Assembly: GCA_027493935.1 (NCBI GenBank)
Contig: JAOSJV010000012.1
Location: forward strand, 390,020 to 454,019
Length of the DNA stretch: 64,000 nucleotides
DNA from: Burkholderiales bacterium
GTDB lineage: Bacteria; Pseudomonadota; Gammaproteobacteria; Burkholderiales; SG8-39
Direction: 5' to 3'
Below, piece after piece: positions 33,717 to 43,469 of this stretch. How positions within the stretch are numbered: position 1 is the stretch's first letter; each line of letters opens with the position of its first letter. The translations under genes were made by a program, and so were the position numbers. The notes beneath the pieces are model-generated. The model ran no database searches and was not told the origin of the DNA. It was given only the letters and a program-made list of their open reading frames with translations.

Positions 33717-34637
33717 GTGTCCGGCGCCGGGCCGCGCACCGGGCGGCTGAGCTACGGCGCGGCAGGCGTAGCGCTCGCGCTCGTCGGCGTGCTCGCCTTT
33801 TCGCTCAAGGCGATCGTGGTCAAGCTCATCTACCGCCACGGCGTCGATCCGGTGACGCTGCTCGCGCTGCGCATGGCCTTCGCGCTGCCGGTCTTCGTCG
33901 GCGCCGCGTGGTGGGCCGGCCGCGGCGCTGCGGCGCCGCCGCTCCACGCGCGCGAACTCGCACTGATCGGCGCACTCGGCGTGCTCGGCTACTACGCCGG
34001 GAGCCTGCTCGACTTCATGGGACTGCAGTACGTGTCGGCCGCGCTCGGCCGGCTGGTGCTGTTCCTGTATCCGACGGTGGTGGTGGTGCTCTCCGCCGCG
34101 TTCCTGCGCACCCCGGTCACGGCGCGCATCGCGACGGCGCTCGCGGTGTGCTACGCGGGCATCGCGCTCGTGCTCTCGCGTGCCTGGACCGAGAGCCAGG
34201 GCGACGTTGCGCTCGGCGCCGCACTCATCTTCGGCAGTGCGATCGCCTACTCGGTCTACCTCGTCTGGGGCAGCCGCGTCGTCGCGCGCGTCGGGTCGAT
34301 GCGCTTCACCGCGTGGGCGATGAGCGGCGCGACGGCGGTCTGCGTCGGGCATTTCCTGGCGGCCCGCCCGCTCGCCGCGATCGTGCTGCCGGCGGAAGTC
34401 TACGCGCTCGTGCTGCTGCTCGCGACCGCGTGCACGGCGCTGCCGGTGTTCGCGACCGCCGAGGCGCTGAAGCGCGTCGGCGCGAACCTGGTCGCGATCC
34501 TCGGCTCGGCAGGCCCTGTCGCGACCATCGCGCTCGGGTTTATCATCCTCGGCGAGACGATGACCCCGGCGCAGCTCGCCGGCGCCCTGCTGGTGATCGG
34601 GGGCGTGCTGCTGGTCACCGTCAGACCCGCGCGCTGA
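33717..34637 (+). CDS. EamA/DMT-family transporter
   Basis: 306 aa with ten-helix pattern (GVLAFSLKAIVVKLIYRHGVDPVTLLALRMAFALPVFVGAAWW). Confidence 0.85.
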   Translation: MSGAGPRTGRLSYGAAGVALALVGVLAFSLKAIVVKLIYRHGVDPVTLLALRMAFALPVFVGAAWWAGRGAAAPPLHARELALIGALGVLGYYAGSLLDFMGLQYVSAALGRLVLFLYPTVVVVLSAAFLRTPVTARIATALAVCYAGIALVLSRAWTESQGDVALGAALIFGSAIAYSVYLVWGSRVVARVGSMRFTAWAMSGATAVCVGHFLAARPLAAIVLPAEVYALVLLLATACTALPVFATAEALKRVGANLVAILGSAGPVATIALGFIILGETMTPAQLAGALLVIGGVLLVTVRPAR

Positions 34638-34661
34638 GCGCGACATTCGGGAGGAGCGGAC

Positions 34662-35438
34662 GTGGATCTCGGCATCAGGGGCAGGAAGGCGCTGGTGTGC
34701 GCCGCCAGCAAGGGGCTCGGGAAGGCCTGCGCGGTGTCGCTCGCGCGCGAGGGCGTGAACGTCACGATCCTCGCGCGCGGCCGGGAGGCGCTGGAGGCGA
34801 CCGCGGCGGAGCTGCGCGGCTTCGGCGTCGAGGTGCGCACGGTCGCGGCCGACGTCGCCACGCCCGACGGCCGCGCCGCGGCGCTCGCCGCCTGCCCCGA
34901 TCCGGACATCCTGATCAACAACGCAGGCGGCCCGCCGCCCGGCGACTTCCGCGACTGGTCGCGCGAGGACTGGGTCCGCGCGCTCGACGCCAACATGCTC
35001 GCGCCGATCGAGCTGATCAAGGCGAGCGTCGACCAGATGATCGCGCGCAGGTTCGGCCGCATCGTCAACATCACCTCGGGCGCGGTCAAGCACCCGATCC
35101 CGCACCTCGGCCTGTCGAACGGCGCGCGCGCCGGCCTCACCGGGTTCGTCGCCGGGCTCGCGCGCCAGACGGTCGCGCATAACGTCACCATCAACAACCT
35201 CCTGCCCGGCTTCTTCGAGACCGATCGCAACCTGACGACCATGACCGCCCTGGCCAAGCAGCGCGGCATCTCGCTCGAGGAGATGAAGGCCGAGCGCGTG
35301 CGATCGATCCCGGCCCACCGGCAGGGGGTCCCGAGCGAGTTCGGTGATCTGTGCGCCTACGTCTGCAGCGCCCAGGCGGGGTTCATCACGGGTCAGAACT
35401 TGCTGATCGACGGCGGCGCCTATCCCGGCACGCTTTAG
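34662..35438 (+). CDS. Short-chain dehydrogenase/reductase
   Basis: GRKALVCAASKGLGKACAVSLAREGVNVTILAR...DILINNAGGPPPGDF...GFITGQNLLIDGGAYPGTL*. Confidence 0.92.
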   Translation: MDLGIRGRKALVCAASKGLGKACAVSLAREGVNVTILARGREALEATAAELRGFGVEVRTVAADVATPDGRAAALAACPDPDILINNAGGPPPGDFRDWSREDWVRALDANMLAPIELIKASVDQMIARRFGRIVNITSGAVKHPIPHLGLSNGARAGLTGFVAGLARQTVAHNVTINNLLPGFFETDRNLTTMTALAKQRGISLEEMKAERVRSIPAHRQGVPSEFGDLCAYVCSAQAGFITGQNLLIDGGAYPGTL

Positions 35439-35692
35439 CCGCCGTGACGCGCCGCCGTCGACCCTCACCCCCGCCCCTCTCCCCGCTGGCGCCGGGAGAG
35501 GGGAGCATCGCGACCGCGTGCCGCGGCCCGCGCAACGCGCGGCGGCGCCTATCCCGGCACGCTTTAGCCGCCGTGACGCGCCGCCGTCGACCCTCACCCC
35601 CGCCCCTCTCCCCGCTGGCGCCGGGAGAGGGGAGCATCGCGACCGCGTGCCGCGGCCCGCGCAACGCGCGGCGGCGCCTATCCCGGCACGCT
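35411..35692. repeat. 129-bp tandem duplication (two copies plus about 24 bp of a third) covering the SDR 3' end and intergenic hairpin
   Basis: cggcggcgcctatcccggcacgct recurs at 35411, 35540 and 35669 (period 129). Copies look identical, each with cccctctccc..gggagagggg. Confidence 0.92.
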
Positions 35693-35716
35693 GTGAGGCC
35701 GACCGGTGCCGGGGCG

Positions 35717-36958
35717 ATGGCCCCATCCTCGCCGTTCGCGTCAGCGCAGGCCGAGCGCGAGTTCGTTCGCGCATTCCGGCTGACCGACGTCCCCGACGGC
35801 TTTATCGACGACCCCTACCCGTACTACGCCGCGCTGCGCCGGCACGCGCCGGTGCACGAGCTCGCGCCCGGCTCGATCTTCCTCACCCGCTACGCCGATG
35901 TCACGGCGGTGTATCGCGATCCGCGCGCGAGCTCCGACAAGCAGAAGGAGTTCGGGCCGAAGTTCGGCGACAGCCCGCTCTACGAGCACCACACCACGAG
36001 CCTCGTGTTCAACGATCCGCCGCTGCACACGCGCGTGCGGCGTCTGCTGATGGGCGCGCTGAACCAGCGTGCGATCGCGCGCATGGAGCCCGGCGTGACG
36101 GCGCTCGTCGACCGGCTGCTCGAGTGCATGGCGGCGAAGGGCCGCGTCGACCTGATCGACGACTTCGCCGCCGAGATCCCGATCGAGGTGATCGGCAACC
36201 TGCTCGGTGTGCCGCGCGACGAGCGCGGGCCGCTGCGCGGCTGGTCGCTCACGATCCTCTCGGCGCTCGAGCCCGCGCCGGACGCCGCGCTGCTGGAGGC
36301 TGGCAACCGGGCGGTGCGCGAGTTCCTCGCCTACCTCGAGCGCCTGATCGCCGAGCGCCGGCGCCGGCCCGGCGATCCTGAAGTCGACGTGCTGACGCGC
36401 CTGATCGAGGGCGAGCCCGACGGCGAGCGGCTCACCGAGCGCGAACTGCTGCACCAGTGCATCTTCCTGCTGAACGCCGGGCACGAGACCACCACCAACC
36501 TCATCGGCAACGGCATGCACGCGCTGCTCACCCATCGCGGCGAGCGCGAGCGGCTGGCGGCCGAGCCCGGGTTGATCGCGGTCGCGGTGGAGGAGCTGCT
36601 GCGCTTCGAGGCACCGCTGCAGCTCAACAACCGGCTGGCGACCGCGGACATGGAGATCGGCGGGCGCACATACCCGGCAGGCACCTTCATCACGCTGGGC
36701 GTCGGCGCCGCGAACCGCGACCCCGAGCAGTTCCCCGACCCCGACCGCCTCGACCTCGGGCGGCGGCCCAACCGGCATCTGTCGTTCGGCCACGGCGAGC
36801 ACGCGTGCGCCGGAATGAACGTCGCGCGACTCGAGGCGCGCATCGCGATCGGCCGGCTGCTCGCCCGCTTCCCGCACATCGCGGCCGACGCCCCTCCCGA
36901 GCGCGACCGGCGGGTGCGGTTTCGCGGCTTCCGGCGCCTGCCGGCGCGGGTGGACTAA
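35717..36958 (+). CDS. Cytochrome P450
   Basis: FLLNAGHETTTNLIGNGMHALL (I helix), RFEAPLQLNNR, heme loop HLSFGHGEHACAGMNVARLEARIAIGRLL. Confidence 0.93.
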   Translation: MAPSSPFASAQAEREFVRAFRLTDVPDGFIDDPYPYYAALRRHAPVHELAPGSIFLTRYADVTAVYRDPRASSDKQKEFGPKFGDSPLYEHHTTSLVFNDPPLHTRVRRLLMGALNQRAIARMEPGVTALVDRLLECMAAKGRVDLIDDFAAEIPIEVIGNLLGVPRDERGPLRGWSLTILSALEPAPDAALLEAGNRAVREFLAYLERLIAERRRRPGDPEVDVLTRLIEGEPDGERLTERELLHQCIFLLNAGHETTTNLIGNGMHALLTHRGERERLAAEPGLIAVAVEELLRFEAPLQLNNRLATADMEIGGRTYPAGTFITLGVGAANRDPEQFPDPDRLDLGRRPNRHLSFGHGEHACAGMNVARLEARIAIGRLLARFPHIAADAPPERDRRVRFRGFRRLPARVD

Positions 36959-36970
36959 CACGAAGTCCAG

Positions 36971-37048
36971 CCACAGAGGCGCAGAGGTCGCGGAGAACAG
37001 AAGCTCGCTAGAAGCTTCCAGGCCTCCGCGTGCTCTGCGCCTCTGCGG
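36971..37048. terminator. Nested palindrome between convergent genes, possible bidirectional terminator
   Basis: ccacagaggcgcagag (36971-36986) pairs with ctctgcgcctctgcgg (37033-37048), 15/16; internal cgcggag/ctccgcg and gaagct/agcttc stems nest inside. Confidence 0.6.
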
Positions 37049-37057
37049 CGGATCGCC

Positions 37058-38362
37058 TCAGAGGCCGAGAACGCGCGGCAGCCAGAGCGCGATCGCCGGC
37101 GCGCCGACGAGCAGGGCGACCAGTACCGCGTCGGCGGCGAGGAACGGCACCACGCCGCGGAATACCGCGCCGAGCGAGACCTCGGAGATCTGCGACCGGA
37201 TCACGAACACGTTCAGCCCCACCGGCGGCGTGATCAGCCCGACCTCGGCCAGCACCGTGACGAAGATCCCGAACCACACCGCGTCGAAGCCGAGCGCCTG
37301 CATCAGCGGCAGCAGCACCGGGACAGTGATCAGGACCATCGAGACCGATTCGAGGAACATGCCCAGCACGACGTAAAGCGCCACGATCACGAGCATGATG
37401 GGCATCGCGCCGAGCCCGGAGGCCTGCGCCCACCCGGCGATCTCCGCCGGCAGCTGGGTGAGCACGATGAAGCGCGAGAAGACGAACGCCCCGATCACGA
37501 TGAAGAACAGCATCGCGCTGGTGTAGACGGTCTCCAGCAGCGCGTCGACGAGGCGGCGGACGCCGATCGTCCGCGTGGCGAGCGCGATCACGATGGCCGC
37601 GAACGAGGCGACCGCCGCGGCCTCGGTCGGGCTGAACCAGCCGAGGTAGATCCCGAACACGGCGAGGAAGAACAGGAGCGCGAGCTTCCACATGCCGATC
37701 CCGGCGCGCAGCCGCTCGCCGAGCGGCATCGCCGGCGCCTGCGGCAGCCAGTCGGGGCGAGCGCGGCCGAGCGCCACGATCACGAGGACGTGCAGCGCGG
37801 CGAGCAGGATGCCGGGGATCAGCGCCGCCGCGAACAGCCGCCCGACCGACTCCTCGGCGATCAAGGCGTAGATCACCAGAATCACCGACGGCGGGATGAG
37901 GATTCCGAGCGTGCCGCCCGAGGCGACCGCGCCCGCCGCGATCGGCAGGTGGTAGCCGTGGCGCACCATCTCCGGCACCGCGACGCGCGCCATCGTCGCG
38001 GCGGTGGCGAGCGACGAGCCACTGATGCAGCCGAACGCGGCGCAGGCACCGATCGTCGCGCTGGCGAGCGCGCCGCGAAACCCCGAGAACACCGCATTCG
38101 CGGCGCGGAACAGCTCGTTCGACATGTTGGCCTTCGCCGCCACCACGCCCATCATGATGAACAGCGGCAGCACCGAGAGCGAGTAGGCCTGCGCGAGCTC
38201 GAACGGCACCTTGCCGAGCACCGTGAGCGCCGTGTGCGCGCCGTCGATCGCCGCGTAGCCGAGCACGCCAGCGAGCGCCAGCGCGATCGCCACCGGGATG
38301 CGCGCGAACACCAGCGCGACGAGCAGCGCCAACCCGGCCAGGCCGATCGCCTGCGCGCTCAT
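37058..38362 (-). CDS. TRAP transporter large permease (DctM)
   Basis: 434 aa: ALTVLGKVPFELAQAYSLSVLPLFIMMGVVAAKANMS...GVLIPPSVILVIYALI-like motifs. Confidence 0.93.
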   Translation of the reverse strand: MSAQAIGLAGLALLVALVFARIPVAIALALAGVLGYAAIDGAHTALTVLGKVPFELAQAYSLSVLPLFIMMGVVAAKANMSNELFRAANAVFSGFRGALASATIGACAAFGCISGSSLATAATMARVAVPEMVRHGYHLPIAAGAVASGGTLGILIPPSVILVIYALIAEESVGRLFAAALIPGILLAALHVLVIVALGRARPDWLPQAPAMPLGERLRAGIGMWKLALLFFLAVFGIYLGWFSPTEAAAVASFAAIVIALATRTIGVRRLVDALLETVYTSAMLFFIVIGAFVFSRFIVLTQLPAEIAGWAQASGLGAMPIMLVIVALYVVLGMFLESVSMVLITVPVLLPLMQALGFDAVWFGIFVTVLAEVGLITPPVGLNVFVIRSQISEVSLGAVFRGVVPFLAADAVLVALLVGAPAIALWLPRVLGL

Positions 38363-38402
38363 GCGGCCGGTGTGCCCGTGCCGGGCGCAGTCGCGCGCCC
38401 GC

Positions 38403-38867
38403 TCACCGGCGCAGCCCGCGGACGAGCATCGCGAGCGCGGCGAGCAGCGACAGGCCGACGCCGAGGATTACCGGTACCCAGTACCAGATGCGCGGCAGCG
38501 CGAGATCGGCGGTGACGTCGCCGAAGGCGAGCGCGTCCTGCGCAGGCTGGATCATCTGCCAGCCCATCACCGCGAGAAGCGTGACGGTGACGAGCGCGGC
38601 GGCGATACGCAGCCACCGCACCGCGCGCGGCGCCAGGTGATCGGCGAGGTCGACGACGACGTGCTCGTCGCGCAGGAACACCGCCGGCAGCGCAAGGAAG
38701 ATGGTGCAGGCGAGCGAGAGCTCGACCAGATCGTAAACGCCATGCACCGGGCGATTGAAGAGCGAGCGCGCGACGACGTCCACCACGGTGAGCAGCATCA
38801 TCGCGAGCGCGAACGCGGCCGCGGCGTAGCCGCAGGCCCTGGCTGCGAGCGTCAGAACGCGGTCCAA
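38403..38867 (-). CDS. TRAP transporter small permease (DctQ)
   Basis: 154 aa, four hydrophobic helices, VHGVYDLVELSLACTIFLALPAVFLRDEHVVVDL; between DctM and DctP. Confidence 0.88.
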   Translation of the reverse strand: MDRVLTLAARACGYAAAAFALAMMLLTVVDVVARSLFNRPVHGVYDLVELSLACTIFLALPAVFLRDEHVVVDLADHLAPRAVRWLRIAAALVTVTLLAVMGWQMIQPAQDALAFGDVTADLALPRIWYWVPVILGVGLSLLAALAMLVRGLRR

Positions 38868-38916
38868 GACGCGGGTGCCGGCCGCCGCGCTGGGGCGGCC
38901 GGCGCTCGGGCTGCGC

Positions 38917-39963
38917 TCAGTTGGTCCAGAAGTTGCGCGAGGTCTTCGCGTGCTTTTCGGAAAGCGATTTCAGCGTCGCATAGACCTTGCGCGCGGGCAG
39001 GCCCTTGCCCTCGAGCTCCTTCAGCTTGGCCTCGGTCACCTGGTCGCCGACCGCCCGGAACCGCCGGTCCTCCGCCGGCGCGAGCTTGATGATCTCGGCG
39101 CCGCCCTCGACGATGAGCTTCTTGCCGATGCCGTCCAGCGCATCCCAGCCCTCGCCAACCTCCTTCTCGACCCCCTTGGTCGAGTCGTCGACCATCTTCT
39201 TGAGATCGGCCGGCAGCCTGCCGTAGAACGCCGGGTTCATGGCGAGGCCGAAGCTCGCGACGTAGGCGTACATCTCGGTCGTGTGCTTGATGATGCCGCC
39301 CATCTTGAATGCGATGCCGGCGCCGCCGTAGTCGATCAAGGTGCCATCCAGCGTACCCTTCTGCATCTGTTCGACCTGCTCGTTGGGCGGGATGCCGACC
39401 GGGGTGCCGCCGAGCCCAAGCACGAACTCGCGAATCGTGGCCGAGGCGGGGCGGATGCGCAGCCCCTTGAGATCGTCCGCGCTGCGCACCGGCTTCTTCA
39501 CCGTGTGGATCTGTCCCGGCTGGTGGGTGAACAGCAGCAGCACCCTCACGCCGCGGTGCTCGGCGTCGAGGTATGCGCTCCGCAGCGCCGGGTCGTTCAG
39601 GACCTTGGTGCCGATCTCGGCGCTGCCTACGAGGTAGGGCAGCGCGATCAGCTCGGTGAGCGGAAAGCGGCCCGGCGTCGCGCCGTGCAGGAACCACGAC
39701 AGCTCGGCGCGGCCGTCGCGCGCGAGATCGTAGTGCACCGGCACCGGCCCCATCTGCGCGCCGGGAAAGTGCTTCACGACCAGGCGCCCGTTCGACGCCT
39801 TCTCCAGGCCCTCGCCCCACTTCACCAGCCACTTGTTCATGAAGTGCTGCAGGCCGACGTACGAGGCGATCTTGATCTCGAACTTGTCCTGCGCGAGCGC
39901 CGGGACGCTCGCGCCACACGCGACGGCGAACCCGGCGAGCAGGCAGAAGCGACGCTTCAGCAT
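38917..39963 (-). CDS. TRAP transporter substrate-binding protein (DctP family)
   Basis: Signal peptide MLKRRFCLLAGFAVACGASVPALAQ; KFEIKIASYVGLQHFMNKWLVKWGEGLEKASNGRLVVKHFPGAQMG. Confidence 0.9.
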   Translation of the reverse strand: MLKRRFCLLAGFAVACGASVPALAQDKFEIKIASYVGLQHFMNKWLVKWGEGLEKASNGRLVVKHFPGAQMGPVPVHYDLARDGRAELSWFLHGATPGRFPLTELIALPYLVGSAEIGTKVLNDPALRSAYLDAEHRGVRVLLLFTHQPGQIHTVKKPVRSADDLKGLRIRPASATIREFVLGLGGTPVGIPPNEQVEQMQKGTLDGTLIDYGGAGIAFKMGGIIKHTTEMYAYVASFGLAMNPAFYGRLPADLKKMVDDSTKGVEKEVGEGWDALDGIGKKLIVEGGAEIIKLAPAEDRRFRAVGDQVTEAKLKELEGKGLPARKVYATLKSLSEKHAKTSRNFWTN

Positions 39964-40209
39964 GACGATCCTCCTCTGTGTGAACGACTTGTTCTTGGAT
40001 TCTCGGCGCGCTGCGGCGCCGGTCCGGCCGGGGCGCGGCACCCGAAGGATAGCGCCCGGCCGCACCCAACGCCAGCCTCGCGCCGGTCCGGACGCCGCCC
40101 GCGCGCGAAACGCCCGCGTGCACCAGCCGCAAGGTGCGCTAAGGTGCCGCCGCGCGCAGGGCCGGGCATCCGCCGCGGTCCGATCCCGAGTGCGGGTTTC
40201 GATCGGCGT

Positions 40210-41104
40210 CTACAGCTCCGCGGCCACCTCGCAGACAAGCCCGCGCAGCCACTGGTGCGCGGCGTCGTCGGTCCGCGCGGCGTGCCAAGCCTGCCAGAGG
40301 CTGAACCCGGCGAGCTTCACCGGCGCGGGCAGCACCGCGAGCCCGAGCCGCCCGGCGTGCAGGCGCGCAAAGCGCTCGGGGAGCGTCGCGACCAAGTCGG
40401 TGCGCGCCACGATCTCGGGGACGAGCAGGAAGTTCGGCACCCGCATGCCGACGCGGCGCCGGCTGCCGGGATCGGCCGCGGCGGCGTCCGTCGCGCGCGC
40501 GCCCCCGCCGTAGACCAGATGCGCCTCGGCGGCGTACTGCCGCGCACCGAGCCTGCGCTGGACCCGCGGATGGTGCTTGCGCACGACGCAGCAGAAGCGC
40601 TCGTCCAGCAGCCGCTGCGACGCGACGCGCTGCGCGCGCGGCACCGCGGCGCCGAGCGCGAGATCCAGGCCGTCCGACTCGAGCGCGCGCCGCTCCAGCC
40701 GCGCCGGCAACGGTGCGAAGGCGAGCGCGGCGCGCGGCGCGAGCTCGGCCATGCGCGCGGCGAGCGGCGGCGCGAGGACGGCGAGCGCATAGTCCGACGC
40801 CGCGATCGCGAAAATGTCGTCGCAGAACGCCGGCTCGAAGCCGGTCGAGGCGCGGAAGATCTCGCCGATGCGCTCGAGCAGCGCGCGCATCGGGGCCGGC
40901 AGCTGCAGGGCGCGCGCGGTGAGCTCGATCATGCCGTTCGCGGTGCGCACGAGCAGCTCATCGTCGAAGGTCCGGCGCAGCCGCGCCAGCACCACGTTCG
41001 CCATCGGCCGCGACAGCCGCACCAGCTCGGCGGCGCGGTCGAACCTCCCGAGCCGGAGCACGCTCTCGAGCGTGTCGAGCAGCTGCTGGTCGAGACGCTT
41101 CAAC
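40210..41104 (-). CDS. LysR-family transcriptional regulator
   Basis: LKRLDQQLLDTLESVLRLGRFDRAAELVRLSRPMANVVLARLRRTFDDELLVRTANGMIELT is an N-terminal wHTH; probable TTG start near 41104. Confidence 0.8.
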
Positions 41105-41110
41105 AGCGGC

Positions 41111-42043
41111 TCAGTCCGGCATCGTCGCGAGCAGCTCGCGCACGGCCTGCGGGCGCGGCAGCGGCGCGATCGCGCCGAAGCCGGTCGTCGCCAGCGCCGC
41201 CGCGGCATTGGCGTAGCGCGCCGCCTCCCAGATCGAGTCGCCCGCGGCGAGGCGGGCGAGCAGCGCGCCGTCGAAGCAGTCGCCCGCACCGGTCGCGTCG
41301 ACCGTCTCGACCTTGAACCCCGGCACGAGCTCGCGCTCGTCGCCGTCGCTCACCAGCACACCCTTCGCGCCGAGCTTCACGCACACGACCGGGACGCCGA
41401 GCACCTCGTGCGCCCAGCGCACGACCGCCTCGGGCGTCGTGGCGCCGCACAGCGCCTGCGCATCCTCGAGGCTCGGCAGAAAGTAGTCGGCCAGCGCCGC
41501 GGTCGCGGCCGTGATCGCGCGCGCGCGCGCGATCGGCCAGAGCTTCGGCCGCAGGTTGGGGTCGTAGGAGACCTTGACGCCGGCCTGCCGCGCGATCTCG
41601 ATCGCGTGCAGCGCAGCGTCGCACGCGCTGGCAGAGATCGCCTGGCTGATGCCGGACGTGTGGAGGTAACGTGCCGCGCGGATCATCGCGAGCGGCACCT
41701 CGGCCGGCTGCATGCGGCTCGCCGCCGACCCCGCGCGCAGGTAGCTGAACACGTGGCCGGATGCGTCGTGGGTCACGAAGTACACGCCGGTGTGCGCCGC
41801 CGCATCGGTCGCGACGGCCGACGCGTCGACGCCCTCGTCGCGCCACATCCGGCGCAGCATCTCGCCGAACGGGTCGGCACCGAGCCGCGTCACGTACGCC
41901 ACGTGGGCGCCCTGCCGCGCGGCAGCCACCGCGGCGTTGGAGGTGTCGCCGCCGAATCCCTGCAGGTAGGTCGGTTCGCCCGGGCGGGTCTGGTTGAACT
42001 CGACCATCGGCTCGCCTAGGGAAACCACGTCGTAGTCGGCCAT
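41111..42043 (-). CDS. PfkB-family sugar kinase, 2-keto-3-deoxygluconate kinase-like
   Basis: MADYDVVSLGEPMVEFNQTRPGEPTYLQGFGGDTSNAAVAAARQGA...VETVDATGAGDCFDGALLARL. Confidence 0.9.
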   Translation of the reverse strand: MADYDVVSLGEPMVEFNQTRPGEPTYLQGFGGDTSNAAVAAARQGAHVAYVTRLGADPFGEMLRRMWRDEGVDASAVATDAAAHTGVYFVTHDASGHVFSYLRAGSAASRMQPAEVPLAMIRAARYLHTSGISQAISASACDAALHAIEIARQAGVKVSYDPNLRPKLWPIARARAITAATAALADYFLPSLEDAQALCGATTPEAVVRWAHEVLGVPVVCVKLGAKGVLVSDGDERELVPGFKVETVDATGAGDCFDGALLARLAAGDSIWEAARYANAAAALATTGFGAIAPLPRPQAVRELLATMPD

Positions 42044-42177
42044 GTCCTTCGTCCCGGATCACTCCGCCAGAGCGGAACATAGCGCAAAAAAACGCGTCTG
42101 CGCCTTCCGGCGGGCGGGCTGCCGCGCCCGGGACGGCCGCTCCGGGCCGGCGCCTTGCGGCGCGCGTGCCCGCCGGA

Positions 42178-42827
42178 TCATATGCGGCCGTACTTGGCGA
42201 GCCCTCTTTCAGCGACTTGAGCTGCACGATCAGCTTCGCCTGTTCGAGCTCGCGCTGGTCGATCTCGCGCGACATCATCAGCACCTCGACGGCCTGCGCG
42301 CGCGGCACGACGACGACGCCGTCCACGTCGCCGACGATGATGTCGCCGGGGCGCACCTCGATGCCGCCGCAGGTCACCGGGATGTTCGCACCGAGCGTCT
42401 TGAAGCGTCCGAGCGTGGTACCGGGCGAGACCGAGCGGGCGATCACCGGAAAGTCGTAGTCGCGGCGGATCTCGGCGACGTCGCGCACGCCGCCGTCGAG
42501 CACTGCACCCGCCAGCCCGCGGGCGTACGCGCCGGCGGTCATCAATCCGCCCCACACGGCGACGTCCGCCTCGGCGTCGATCGCAACCACCATCACGCTG
42601 CCGGGCGCAGCCGAGTCGATGAGCTCGAGCGCGTGCGTCGGCGGCACGAACTCCGCTGCCGGACCCTCGGCGACCGTCACCGCTGGGCCGACGATCCGCT
42701 TCTCGTTGATGCGCGGCCGCAGCGCGTGGTCCATGTAGCCGCGCCGGCCGCAGATCTTGTCGACCGAGTCGGCCACCGAGGCGGTGGCGACCGCCCGGAA
42801 CCCTTGCACCAGCTCATTCAGTTCCAT
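42178..42827 (-). CDS. RraA-like/4-hydroxy-4-methyl-2-oxoglutarate aldolase family protein, frameshifted in last codons
   Basis: VADSVDKICGRRGYMDHALRPRINEKRIVGPAVTV...GGVRDVAEIRRDYDFPVIARSVSPGTTLGRF; one missing G near 42206 gives KEGLAKYGRI* ending at 42178. Confidence 0.85.
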
Positions 42828-42842
42828 CTCTGCCCCCGTATG

Positions 42843-43469
42843 TCACCAATCGAGAAATCGCCGCGCGTGCGCAACCACCCGCGCGCGGTGTGCGACGCGC
42901 AGTGCGTCGCGATCGACGATGTCGTTGCCGACGCCGACCAGGCGGGCGCCGGCGGCGAAGTAGTCGGTCAGGTTGTCGGCCGAGATGCCGCCCGTGGGAC
43001 ACAGCACGATGTCCGGAAAGACGCTGTGCAGGGCGGCGAGATGGGCCGGACCGCCGCTCGCGGCCGGAAACACCTTGACGATGTCCGCGCCGGAGCGGTG
43101 TGCGGCGAGCACCTCGGTCGGTGTGAAGCCGCCCGCGAGCGCCGCGCGCCCGCACGCGTGCGCGAGCTCGGCGAGACCGTCGACCCGGCAGGGCGACACC
43201 AGGAACTCGGCCCCGGCGTCCACGCACCGGCGTGCGCTCGCAAGGTCGAGCACGGTGCCAGCGCCGATCGTCGCCGCGGCGCCGAAGCGGTGGCGCAGCG
43301 CTTCGATCAATGCCAGCGCGCCCGGCACGGTCAGCGTGATCTCGAACACGCGGAATCCGGCCTCCGCCAGCGCATCCACGGCCTGCCCGGCCTCCTCCGC
43401 GCTCGGCAGGCGCAGCACCGGCACGACGCGCTGCGCGATCAGGCGGCCGGCGATGTCCGCGGCGCTCAT
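42843..43469 (-). CDS. 2-dehydro-3-deoxy-phosphogluconate (KDPG/KDPGal) aldolase
   Basis: MSAADIAGRLIAQRVVPVLRLPSAEEAGQAVDALAEAGFRVFEITLTVPGAL...IGAGTVLDLASARRCVDAGAEFLVSP...KVFPAASGGPAHLAALHSVFPDIVLCPTGGIS. Confidence 0.93.
   Translation of the reverse strand: MSAADIAGRLIAQRVVPVLRLPSAEEAGQAVDALAEAGFRVFEITLTVPGALALIEALRHRFGAAATIGAGTVLDLASARRCVDAGAEFLVSPCRVDGLAELAHACGRAALAGGFTPTEVLAAHRSGADIVKVFPAASGGPAHLAALHSVFPDIVLCPTGGISADNLTDYFAAGARLVGVGNDIVDRDALRVAHRARVVAHARRFLDW

Noticed and set aside
35351-35716. Upstream extension of the P450 ORF through the tandem repeat
   Set aside because: RRRLSRHALAAVTRRRRPSPPPLSPLAPGEGS is off-frame readthrough of SDR and intergenic DNA; ATG 35717 starts the P450.
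32814-35774. 986-aa minus-strand ORF
   Set aside because: Antisense to herA-like, DMT and SDR genes; its repeated peptide simply reflects the 129-bp DNA duplication.
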